Assembly (NCBI GenBank): GCA_023269235.1
Contig: JAHFTW010000001.1
Location: 231,548-295,547, forward strand
DNA from: Thermoplasmata archaeon
GTDB lineage: Archaea > Thermoplasmatota > E2 > JACPAO01 > JAHFTW01
Reading direction: 5' to 3'
Length of the DNA: 64,000 nucleotides
The position numbers were made by a program, and so were the translations under genes. Under the pieces are notes generated by a model. The model worked only from the letters and a program-made list of their open reading frames with translations, did no database searches and was not told the origin of the DNA. This document shows, piece by piece, positions 48,113 to 55,750 of the stretch. Every line of letters starts with the position of its first letter. The first letter of the stretch is position 1.

Positions 48113-49180
48113 GTGGCGGACCTGACGATTGGGCCTTGGAGCCTGGTCTCGGCTCGCCTGCTCGCCGTCGGGACGGCCGCCTACGCGGTCGCCGCCGGGT
48201 TCTACGCAAGCCGCGGGTTCCGCCTCCGCCTCCCGGACCGCCTCTCCAGCATCGGCACCACCGTCGCCCTCGGATGCCTCGCGGTCCTGCTCTGGGTCGT
48301 CGGCCCCGCCGCCCTTCCGTCGCCGTTCGGCCCCTCGCTGCTCGTCGTCCTCGTCGCCTCGGCCGTGTTCGCGCTCGTCTACACCGCCCTCCAGCTCCAG
48401 CGCCTTGTGGACCGGTTGCGCGATGCCCTGCCCCCGATCCGCCCCATCGCCGACGCGGAGGCCCGTCGCAAGATGCCGCACCTCGTCATGGGCCTCATGA
48501 TGCTGTACTATGTCGGCGTCGGCCACGTCCTCGTCCTCGGCATCGCCCTGCTCAGCGTCGGAACGCCCGGGGAGGCCTTCAGCAACCTCATCGCCGTCCG
48601 CGACGCCCCCGTCTGGTACGCCGGCCACGTCATCGGGTTGTGGTGGCTGCTGTTCCTGCTGTTCGCGCTCCTGCCTGTGGAGCTCATCCGCCTCCGCACG
48701 CCGGACGCACCGTTCCCGTTCAAGCGCACCATCCTGAGCCGCCTGCGCAGCCGCGAGGAGGGCCTCATGGGGGCGCACATCCACATGACGGTCGCCCTCG
48801 CCGCGGCCTGGCTCGTCGTCGCCCCCGACCCCGCGATGTGGGCGACAGGCGTCCCGTCCTGCCTCGCCATCCTCGCCGTCACCGTGTTTGCTGATTCTGC
48901 GAGCGCCCTCGCGGGCAAGCGCTGGGGCCGCCGCAAATGGTTCCACAACGCCGACAAGTCCTACCTCGGTTCCGCGGCCGGGACGGTCGTCGCGTTCCTG
49001 GTCTGCCTTCCGCTCGTCGGCCCGGCCGTCGCCATCCTCTGCGCCGCCGTTTTCTTGGTCGTGGACTTCGTCGGGCCGATTCCGTTGCCCGTCTCGGACA
49101 ATCTCCTCAACCCCCTTGGCCTTGCTGCCCTCCTGGTGTCCGTCCAAGGCTCGGTCCACCCGCTCTTGCCGGGCTTCTGA
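48113..49180 (+). CDS. SEC59/DGK1-type CTP-dependent polyprenol kinase-like membrane protein
   Basis: A 355-aa protein with about nine transmembrane helices. The C-terminal third has the family core: FADSASALAGKRWGRRKWFHNADKSYLGSAAGT and VSDNLLNPLGL, matching the D-x-x-A-x-x-x-G-K-x-[FW]-G ... KS-x-x-GS ... DNL pattern of dolichol kinase and related CTP-dependent lipid kinases/phosphatidate cytidylyltransferases. It likely phosphorylates a polyprenol or prenyl alcohol using CTP. GTG start. It precedes the thiolase, which in archaea feeds the mevalonate route to isoprenoids. Confidence 0.75.
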   Translation: MADLTIGPWSLVSARLLAVGTAAYAVAAGFYASRGFRLRLPDRLSSIGTTVALGCLAVLLWVVGPAALPSPFGPSLLVVLVASAVFALVYTALQLQRLVDRLRDALPPIRPIADAEARRKMPHLVMGLMMLYYVGVGHVLVLGIALLSVGTPGEAFSNLIAVRDAPVWYAGHVIGLWWLLFLLFALLPVELIRLRTPDAPFPFKRTILSRLRSREEGLMGAHIHMTVALAAAWLVVAPDPAMWATGVPSCLAILAVTVFADSASALAGKRWGRRKWFHNADKSYLGSAAGTVVAFLVCLPLVGPAVAILCAAVFLVVDFVGPIPLPVSDNLLNPLGLAALLVSVQGSVHPLLPGF

Positions 49181-49218
49181 ACGGGCACCCTTTTGACGCC
49201 GAGGGCGGGTCGAGGAGC

Positions 49219-50385
49219 GTGAGCCGCAAGGTCGCCTTGGTGAGCGCCGGCATGAGCCGCTTTGGCAGCCGCCCCGAGACGCCCAAGGCCCTCTTCGACG
49301 AGGCGTGGCGCGAGATGGCCGGCCGCGCCCCCACGTGGAGCGGCAAGGCGGACGAGGCGTGGATCGGCACCGTCGGCTTCGGCGGCCACCAGCCCGGCAA
49401 CTCCGCGGCGCTCTTTCTCCAAGGGACCCCAAGCCAAGGCGCGCCGGCGCACCGCGTCGAGAACGCGTGCGCCTCGAGCGGCTTCGCCCTTCGCAACGCA
49501 TTCCTGGCGCTTCGCAGCGGCGCCGTGGACACGGCGGTGGTCGCCGGCGTGGAGAGCATGACGCCCTTCACCAAAGGCCACCGCGGCTACTGGCTCGGGG
49601 TCTCCGGCGACACCGAGGTCGAGCGCGCGAGCGGGCTCACCTTCCCTGGCGTGTACGCCATGATGGCGCGCGCCCACATGGAGAAGTTCGGCACCACGCG
49701 CGATCAGCTTGCCGCCGTCGCCGTCAAGAACCACGCCTTCGGCGCGCACAACCCGCACGCGCAATTCCAGAAGGCGACGACGCTCGAGAAGGCGCTCGCC
49801 GCCCCGATGGTGGCGGACCCGCTCGGTCTCTTCGACTGCTGCAGCACCACCGATGGCGCCGCGACCCTCCTGCTCGTCGGCGAGGAGCGCGTCCCGGAGT
49901 TCACGGACAAGCCCATCTGGCTCACCGGTTCCGGGGCCGCCACCGACACGCTGGCGCTCCACGACCGCAAGGATTTCACCACGGTCGCCGCCGCGACGCA
50001 GGCCGGCGCGCAGGCGTTCAAGGGCACCGGCAAGTCCGTCGCGGACCTGGACTTCGCCGAGGTCCATGACTGCTTCACCATCGCGGAGCTGCTGGCCATC
50101 GAGTCCCTCGGCCTCGTCAAGCCAGGGCAGGGTGGACCGGCCGCGGCGGCCGGCCGCACGAACGTGGGCGGAGACCTGGCGACCATCAACCCCAGCGGCG
50201 GCCTCAAGGCGAAGGGCCACCCGCTCGGCGCCTCCGGGGCGGGCCAGGCCGTCGAGGTGTTCGAACAGTTCCACGGCCTCGCCGGCGGCCGCGCCCTCGC
50301 CGACGCCAAGCTCGCCCTCACGCACAACGTGGGCGGTTCCGGCGCGACCTGCGCCGTCCACCTCTGGCAGAAGGGGTGGGCGTGA
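49219..50385 (+). CDS. Archaeal thiolase (acetyl-CoA C-acetyltransferase type)
   Basis: The GTG at 49219, with GAGGAG just upstream, gives 388 aa. The nucleophile is Cys in VENACASSGFAL; the second active-site region is GGLKAKGHPLGASGAGQ with His, and GGSGATC closes the protein. This is the SCP2-like archaeal thiolase that works in a complex with a DUF35 OB-fold protein and HMG-CoA synthase. The next gene overlaps by one base and looks DUF35-like. It condenses two acetyl-CoA in mevalonate synthesis, or acts in fatty-acid degradation. Confidence 0.88.
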   Translation: MSRKVALVSAGMSRFGSRPETPKALFDEAWREMAGRAPTWSGKADEAWIGTVGFGGHQPGNSAALFLQGTPSQGAPAHRVENACASSGFALRNAFLALRSGAVDTAVVAGVESMTPFTKGHRGYWLGVSGDTEVERASGLTFPGVYAMMARAHMEKFGTTRDQLAAVAVKNHAFGAHNPHAQFQKATTLEKALAAPMVADPLGLFDCCSTTDGAATLLLVGEERVPEFTDKPIWLTGSGAATDTLALHDRKDFTTVAAATQAGAQAFKGTGKSVADLDFAEVHDCFTIAELLAIESLGLVKPGQGGPAAAAGRTNVGGDLATINPSGGLKAKGHPLGASGAGQAVEVFEQFHGLAGGRALADAKLALTHNVGGSGATCAVHLWQKGWA

Positions 50386-51080
50386 TGCTCGCCCTTGCGT
50401 TGCCCCGCGTCAAGCGTGGCATGAAGGCGCAGTTCAGCTTCGACGAGGACGAGCTGAGCCTCGCCTGGGACGCGGTGCGCAAGGCCAAGCTGCCAGCGGG
50501 CACGAAGGTCGCCGCGCACGGCTTCGAGAAGCCCGTCCCCCCCTGGTTCTGGACCGGCCTTGGCCTCGTGGCGGCCGGCGACGCGCGGCTCCATCTTCGC
50601 TTCATCCCGACGACGGTCGGTCCCAGCGTCGCCGTCCATGACGCGGGCCCCGCTCCCGACGTGGAGGCCGAGGCGCGCAAACTCTACGAGGCCGCCGCCA
50701 GCGGGCGCGAGGACGCGTGGCAGAAACACCGCAACGCCCGCGATGCGCCAGACACCGAGGCCGACTACCCCCTTGGTGCCTACATCCTGCAGTCGCGCCA
50801 CGACGAGGTCGTCGCCGCGCGGATGCGCCTGCCCGCAGGCGCCATCGCGTCGTGGACCCAGGTCGGCGCAGGCGCGGCGCCCACCGAGTTCGCGCGCTGG
50901 CAGGAGGCGTTCGGCGCCTACTGGACCGTGATGGTCGCGTTCCCCGACGGCACGCGCACGGTCGGATTGTGGGGGGGCGCCGACGCGCCTCGCACCGGAC
51001 AAACGGCCACGCCCGCGCTGCGGCGGCTCTACAAAACCCAGGGTGCTTGGCGCCACGGGGTCGCGTTCGTCCCGGCGTAG
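50385..51080 (+). CDS. DUF35-like OB-fold partner of the thiolase, without zinc ribbon
   Basis: A 231-aa protein whose ATG overlaps the thiolase stop by one base (TGATG). The C-terminal half (about 130-231: LPAGAIASWTQVGAGAAPTEF, then YWTVMVAFPDGTRTVGLWGG and a final HGVAFVPA) resembles the DUF35 OB domain that channels acyl-CoA between thiolase and HMG-CoA synthase. Usual DUF35 zinc-ribbon Cys pairs are absent; the N-terminal 110 residues are unrecognised and contain no Cys. The call depends on position and on a weak OB-fold resemblance. Confidence 0.55.
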   Translation: MLALALPRVKRGMKAQFSFDEDELSLAWDAVRKAKLPAGTKVAAHGFEKPVPPWFWTGLGLVAAGDARLHLRFIPTTVGPSVAVHDAGPAPDVEAEARKLYEAAASGREDAWQKHRNARDAPDTEADYPLGAYILQSRHDEVVAARMRLPAGAIASWTQVGAGAAPTEFARWQEAFGAYWTVMVAFPDGTRTVGLWGGADAPRTGQTATPALRRLYKTQGAWRHGVAFVPA

Positions 51081-51114
51081 TCGTTCGGGGGGCGGCCCGT
51101 GGACCCTCGAAACC

Positions 51115-51120
51115 CTTTAA
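51115..51120 (+). promoter_or_regulatory. TATA box for the LeuA/homocitrate-type synthase
   Basis: CTTTAA, 5' end exactly 30 nt upstream of the ATG at 51145. Confidence 0.55.
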
Positions 51121-51144
51121 CGGGCCATCCTGCCATCGCGCGTC

Positions 51145-52425
51145 ATGCCCCAGAAAGCGCCGAGCGACGTCCTCGTGGAGAACTTCCACGTCAAGGGCTC
51201 GCCCAAGCGCAACTGGCCCAAGAAGATCGTGTGGTGGGATGAGACGCTGCGCGACGGCGAGCAGACGCCGGGAGTGTACTACACGCACGAGGAGAAGGTG
51301 GAGCTCGCGCGCCTCATCTCGGAGACGGGCGTGGACGTCATGAACGTCGGCATCCCCGCGATATCCCCCAACGAGCTGAAGGCCGTGAAGGCCATCGCCA
51401 ACTCCGGCCTCGACGCCGCCGTCCTCGGCGCCGCGCGCACGGTCCGCAGCGACATCGACGCGGTCATCGCCTCGGATGCGCCCGAGATCGCGACCTTCAT
51501 CGCGGCCTCGGACGTCCACCTGAAGCACAAGCTCAACATCACGCGCGAGACATGCATCGAGATCGCGGTGGACTCCGTCCAGTACGCGAAGGACCACGGC
51601 CTCAAGGTCACCTTCGTCACCGAGGACACCGTGCGCGCCGACATGGGCTTCGTGACGGAGCTCTACCAGGCCGCCATCGAGGCCGGCGCCAAGCGCGTCC
51701 TGTTTTGCGACACCGTCGGCGTCATGACGCCGAGCACCATCGGCTGGTGGCTCGACGAGATGGTCGCGCGCGTGGACCGCAAGGTCGAGTACGGCGTCCA
51801 TCTGCACAACGACTTCGGCTTCGCCGCCGCCAACACGCTCACCGCGCTCGAACACGGCATCCCGTGCGTCAACACGACCGTGAACGGCATCGGCGAGCGC
51901 GCAGGCAACGCCAGCTTCGAGGAGGTCGTCATGGCTCTCGAGGACCTCTACCAGCGGCCGTCTGGCATCGACAAATCGAAACTCTACGCCCTGAGCCGTC
52001 GCGTCGAGGAGTGCACCGGGGTCCCCGTCGCGTTCAACAAGGCGGTCGTCGGCTACAACGCCTTCACGCACGAGTCCGGCATCCACACGGACGGTGTCAT
52101 CAAGAAGGCCGCAACCTACGAGCCGATGAAGGTCGAGGAGCTCGGCCGCCGCCGCCGCTTCGTCTTCGGAAAGCACACCGGCACCCGCGCCGTCGAGACC
52201 CGCCTCACGGAGGCCGGCCTCAGGGCCACGAAGGAGCAGCTCGTTGCCATCACGAACGACATCAAGGTCCAAACCGAGAACCACACGAAGGAGTACGTGC
52301 GCGACTTCATCGCAGCGTATCGGACGTGGGATCGCGACAACAAGGGCGTCTCGCCTGAGGTCTTCTGGGCCATCGCGAAAAAGCACGGCATCGCGGTGCC
52401 GAGCAAGATCCCGATGACGGTCTAG
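51145..52425 (+). CDS. Alpha-isopropylmalate/homocitrate synthase family enzyme
   Basis: A 426-aa member of the DRE-TIM metallolyase group. Motifs: WWDETLRDGEQTPGV (metal Asp and catalytic Arg), CDTVGVMTP, HLHNDFGFAAANTLTAL (metal His) and VNGIGERAGNASFEEVV. FNKAVVGYNAFTHESGIHTDG starts the subdomain and HTGTRAVETRL follows. The LeuA allosteric C-terminal domain is missing, so NifV/homocitrate- or citramalate-like activity is as likely as isopropylmalate synthase. Acetyl-CoA is the expected donor. The N-terminal 20 residues are an unusual extension. Confidence 0.85.
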   Translation: MPQKAPSDVLVENFHVKGSPKRNWPKKIVWWDETLRDGEQTPGVYYTHEEKVELARLISETGVDVMNVGIPAISPNELKAVKAIANSGLDAAVLGAARTVRSDIDAVIASDAPEIATFIAASDVHLKHKLNITRETCIEIAVDSVQYAKDHGLKVTFVTEDTVRADMGFVTELYQAAIEAGAKRVLFCDTVGVMTPSTIGWWLDEMVARVDRKVEYGVHLHNDFGFAAANTLTALEHGIPCVNTTVNGIGERAGNASFEEVVMALEDLYQRPSGIDKSKLYALSRRVEECTGVPVAFNKAVVGYNAFTHESGIHTDGVIKKAATYEPMKVEELGRRRRFVFGKHTGTRAVETRLTEAGLRATKEQLVAITNDIKVQTENHTKEYVRDFIAAYRTWDRDNKGVSPEVFWAIAKKHGIAVPSKIPMTV

Positions 52426-52652
52426 CCAGACCTGCCAGCGTGCCTTGAGCACCGCCAGAGCGCGTCAAACGGCTCCAGCAGGAAGGGCCTGTTTCCCCCT
52501 AGCGGTGCGTCCTCTTGGCCTCCGACGGCGGCGAGCACAACCAAATGCCATCCTTCCCGTCACGGTCGGAGCCGCTTGGGCTCCATCGAGCAGGTTGGCG
52601 AACCGAGGCATCAGTTGAATGGACGCGATGCCCAAGGCACGCGCTCGGGACC

Positions 52653-52683
52653 AAAAAAAAGGGAGGGGAAGGGGAAGAGGAAC
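52653..52683 (-). terminator. Polypyrimidine/T8 terminator of LVIVD lipoprotein 2
   Basis: When read leftward, about 30 nt of C/T ending in T8, starting about 10 nt after the stop at 52694. The rest of the 268-bp gap 52426-52693 holds no convincing gene. Confidence 0.5.
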
Positions 52684-52693
52684 GCGGGTCGGG

Positions 52694-54217
52694 CTAGCGG
52701 AACGTCAGGACGTCCATGCCGCGCGCGAGGTCGCCCGTGAAGAGGTAGCCGTTGTTGTAGGCGGTCTCCCACGTGTTCGAGTCCTGGGCAAAGGAATCGA
52801 CGACGACGGGCTGCGTGCCCAAGGCGATGTGGCTGAAGTCGATGAGGATGACGCCGTCACCGTAGTAGCTCATCGCCAGCAGGTCGCGGCCCTCGCGGTC
52901 GGGGACCATGCGGCCGTGGTGGGTCGTGCAGCTCGTCGAGTGGGCGCCGACCGGGTTCTCGCCGCCAGGCAAGGTGGTGAAGGTATTGGGGCCGATGGAC
53001 GGGCTGAACCAGCCGAGAACCTTCGGGTTCGTCTCGTCCGCGATGTTGTAGAACCAGGTCGCGCCCACGGGGGTGGAGACGGCGCCGACGCCAGGCACAT
53101 TGACCTCCACGACGCACCCCGGGGGGGCACCGCCGCCGCCGGACTCGTCGCCGACGTAGAGGATGTCGCCCTTGATGTTGATGCCGGCAGTGTGGCTGAA
53201 CGCCTCGATGGAGGCCATCGCGCTGGGCGTTCCCGCCACGCCACTGTGCACGGGGAGGCTGACGATGACCTTGGGGTCGAGCGGGTTGGCCGTGTCCCAC
53301 AGCTGGGTGTACTGGATGCCGGCGCAGATGGCGCGCTGCTTCGAGCCGTCCAGGGCGTTCCAGAAGAAGATGTGGTGGCACGACAGGCCGTTGTGGAAGA
53401 TCTCGGCGAGGACCGGGTGCTCCGGGTCGGTGAGGTTGTAGACCTCCGTCGTCCCGACACATTGGCTGATGTCCACGTTGCAGAGGCCAGGGCCGTAGAG
53501 GGGGTGGGGGACATTCACCGGGCCGGCGTGGACGCCGGGGTCTCCGCCGTTGCTGCCGGCGTTGTAGACGATGGGCGTGCCGGGGACGACGCCGAGCTTG
53601 TGGCTGCCGGTGGGGGCGTCGGTGTGGTTGACGATGACGGGGTGGACCGGGTCGGTGATCTCGACGACGTCGAAGCCACCGCCGGCCGAGGAGACGGCGA
53701 CGAGGCGACCGTTGGGGTAGGCGATCATGCCTGCGCCACGGCCGGCCGAGTCCACGGCGCCAAGCGGGAAGGGGTGCATGGGGTCGCGGATGTCGACGGT
53801 CCAGGAGCCCGCGCCCTCGGCGGGGTCGAAGGCGAGGCCGCCGAAGAGGGTGATGCCCGCGCCCGAGGTGACGTTGCCGCCGACCTTCGTCACGTGCTTC
53901 AGGCCGCTGATGTGCGCGGGGAGCTCGGCGCCTTGGATGGGTTTCCACCACATCGGGACGTTCGGGCCGACGGCCGGGTTGCTGAGCGTGGCCCAGCCGA
54001 ATGCAGGGTGGGGCGCGTTCTGGGGGTCAGGCCACAGGGCCGGACCGGCAAGAAGCGGAGGCCCGCCGCCGGGGCCGACCAGGAGGTCCGCGCCCACCGG
54101 CAGGTTGTCGCCGCTCACGTCGGCGAAAGTGGTCCCGTTCGAGGTCGTGGAGGGTTTGGCGCAGCCGGCGAGCAGGAAAGCTGCGGCGACGGCCAACGCG
54201 AAGAAGCGCAAGCGCAT
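52694..54217 (-). CDS. LVIVD-repeat lipoprotein (paralog 2)
   Basis: The ATG at 54217 gives 507 aa with lipobox LLAGC (Cys about 19). LVIVD-like blades: GSWTVDIRDPMHPFPLG, FDVVEITDPVHPVIVNH, EVYNLTDPEHPVLAE, TWFYNIADETNPKVLGW and VILIDFSHIALGTQP. Conserved YNGYLFTGDLARGMDVLTFR closes it. It is close to paralog 3 immediately upstream (58 bp), sharing SCHHIFFWNA, GSKQRAICAGI, YVGDE-x-GGGG and SCTTHHGR. Four or more Cys and several His (CHH, TTHHGR) could bind metal. Function unknown. Confidence 0.88.
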   Translation of the reverse strand: MRLRFFALAVAAAFLLAGCAKPSTTSNGTTFADVSGDNLPVGADLLVGPGGGPPLLAGPALWPDPQNAPHPAFGWATLSNPAVGPNVPMWWKPIQGAELPAHISGLKHVTKVGGNVTSGAGITLFGGLAFDPAEGAGSWTVDIRDPMHPFPLGAVDSAGRGAGMIAYPNGRLVAVSSAGGGFDVVEITDPVHPVIVNHTDAPTGSHKLGVVPGTPIVYNAGSNGGDPGVHAGPVNVPHPLYGPGLCNVDISQCVGTTEVYNLTDPEHPVLAEIFHNGLSCHHIFFWNALDGSKQRAICAGIQYTQLWDTANPLDPKVIVSLPVHSGVAGTPSAMASIEAFSHTAGINIKGDILYVGDESGGGGAPPGCVVEVNVPGVGAVSTPVGATWFYNIADETNPKVLGWFSPSIGPNTFTTLPGGENPVGAHSTSCTTHHGRMVPDREGRDLLAMSYYGDGVILIDFSHIALGTQPVVVDSFAQDSNTWETAYNNGYLFTGDLARGMDVLTFR

Positions 54218-54240
54218 GGGTTTGCCGACCCCGGACCGGG

Positions 54241-54246
54241 CTAAAG
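54241..54246 (-). promoter_or_regulatory. TATA-like box for LVIVD lipoprotein 2
   Basis: CTTTAG reading leftward, 5' end 29 nt upstream of the ATG at 54217. Confidence 0.5.
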
Positions 54247-54275
54247 CCTTGTGATGGCGGGTCCGCGCACGCGGC

Positions 54276-55697
54276 CTAGCGGAACGTGAGGACGTCCATG
54301 CCACGAGCCAGGTCGCCGGTGAACAGGTAGCCACCGGCGTACCAGGTCTCCCAGGTGTCCGAGCCCATCGCGAACTGATCCACCTGCTTGGGCAGGGTCC
54401 CCGCGGAGATGCCGGTGAAGTCGACGAGGATGACGCCGTCCTGGTAGTAGCTCATGGCGAGCAGGTCACGCCCCTCGACGGGGACCAGGCGGCCGTGATG
54501 GGTGGTGCAGCTGCGGCTCGGGTTGACGCCCGGCGTGCGGGGCGGCGAGAAATAGCCAAGCAAGGCCGGGCTCTTCTCGCTGGAGACATCGTAGAACCAG
54601 GTCGCGCCGATGGGGGTGCCGGCGTTGCCGGCCACGGGGGCGTTGACGCCCGCCACGCAGCCCGGTGGCAGCCCGCCGCCGCCGTTCTCGTCGCCGACGT
54701 AGAGGACGGTGCCGTCCAAGTTCAGGCCTGCCGAGTGGCTGAAGGCCTCGATGCTCGCGGCGGCGCTCGGGGTGCCGGCGATGCCGTGGTGGACGGGGAT
54801 GCTGACGATGACTGTCGGGTGCTCGGGGTCCATCGTGTCCCACAATTGGGTGTACTCAATGCCAGCGCAGATGGCGCGCTGCTTCGAGCCGTCGGGCGCG
54901 TTCCAGAAGAAGATGTGGTGGCAGGAGTACCCGTTGGGGAAGTTCTGCACCAGCACCGGGTTGGCGGGGTCGGTGAGGTTGTAGATCTCGGTGACGCCGG
55001 TGCCCATGCCGGGGAGGTTGCTTCCGCCGCCGTTCGAGGCGGCGTTGTAGAGGATGGGCGTGCCGGGGACGACGCCGAGCTTGTGGCCTCCCTGGACCGG
55101 CTCGACTTGGGCCACCGTCTCGGGATGGATAGGGTCGGTGATGTCGATGACGTCGAAGCCGGGGGACGTGGAGATGGCCGTCACGAGGCGTCCGTTGGGG
55201 TAGGCGATGATGGCGGCGCCGCGGCCACCGGTCTCGAACGTCGAGAGCGCGACCGGGTTGGTGGGGTCGCGGATGTCCACCATGTGGCCCACCTTGGCGT
55301 CCTCCGGGACGACGACGAGGCTTCCGAACACCGCGATGCCGGCGCCGGCGCTGACGTTGCCGCCGACCTGCTTCACGAGCTTCATGCCCACGAGGGAGCT
55401 AGGAAGTGGGGCGGGGGCGAATGGCTTCCACCACATCGGGACGTTGGCGCCGACGGGCGGGTTGCTGAGCGTGGGCCAGTTCCACTTCGGGTGGGGCGTG
55501 TTCTGCGGGTCGTTCCAGAGCGCCGGGCCGGCGAGCAAGGGCGCGCCGCCGCCCGGGCCGATGACAAGGGTCTCGCCAAGGGGCAGGTTGTCGCCCCTCG
55601 CGAGGGTGTCCGAGCTGGACGCGGTCGTCTTGACTTGAGCGCAGCCGGCGAGGAACAGGGCCGCGGTGGCGGCGATGGCGAAAAGGAGGGTCCGCAT
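54276..55697 (-). CDS. LVIVD-repeat lipoprotein (paralog 3)
   Basis: The ATG at 55697 gives 473 aa with lipobox LFLAGC (Cys about 19). Same plan as paralog 2: GHMVDIRDPTNPVALS, FDVIDITDPIHPETVAQ, EIYNLTDPANPVLVQN, TWFYDVSSEKSPALLGY, then GGYLFTGDLARGMDVLTFR. Both carry LPPGC/PPGCV, CHHIFFWNAPDG and CTTHHGR. A GTG one codon earlier is possible. The CTTTAG box exactly 30 nt upstream of the ATG supports the start. The pair is a tandem duplication; paralog 1 at 37.9 kb is more distant. Confidence 0.88.
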   Translation of the reverse strand: MRTLLFAIAATAALFLAGCAQVKTTASSSDTLARGDNLPLGETLVIGPGGGAPLLAGPALWNDPQNTPHPKWNWPTLSNPPVGANVPMWWKPFAPAPLPSSLVGMKLVKQVGGNVSAGAGIAVFGSLVVVPEDAKVGHMVDIRDPTNPVALSTFETGGRGAAIIAYPNGRLVTAISTSPGFDVIDITDPIHPETVAQVEPVQGGHKLGVVPGTPILYNAASNGGGSNLPGMGTGVTEIYNLTDPANPVLVQNFPNGYSCHHIFFWNAPDGSKQRAICAGIEYTQLWDTMDPEHPTVIVSIPVHHGIAGTPSAAASIEAFSHSAGLNLDGTVLYVGDENGGGGLPPGCVAGVNAPVAGNAGTPIGATWFYDVSSEKSPALLGYFSPPRTPGVNPSRSCTTHHGRLVPVEGRDLLAMSYYQDGVILVDFTGISAGTLPKQVDQFAMGSDTWETWYAGGYLFTGDLARGMDVLTFR

Positions 55698-55721
55698 CAC
55701 CGTTCCCGACCCTTGCGAGGG

Positions 55722-55727
55722 CTAAAG
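55722..55727 (-). promoter_or_regulatory. TATA-like box for LVIVD lipoprotein 3
   Basis: CTTTAG reading leftward, 5' end 30 nt upstream of the ATG at 55697. Confidence 0.5.
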
Positions 55728-55750
55728 GGTTGCGTCCGGGCGCGCCGGGC

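Noticed and set aside
52515-52697. Small plus-strand frame in the gap after the LeuA-type gene
   Set aside because: Low-complexity Lys/Gly/Glu end caused by the purine tract, no ribosome-binding or promoter signal, and it runs into the convergent gene.
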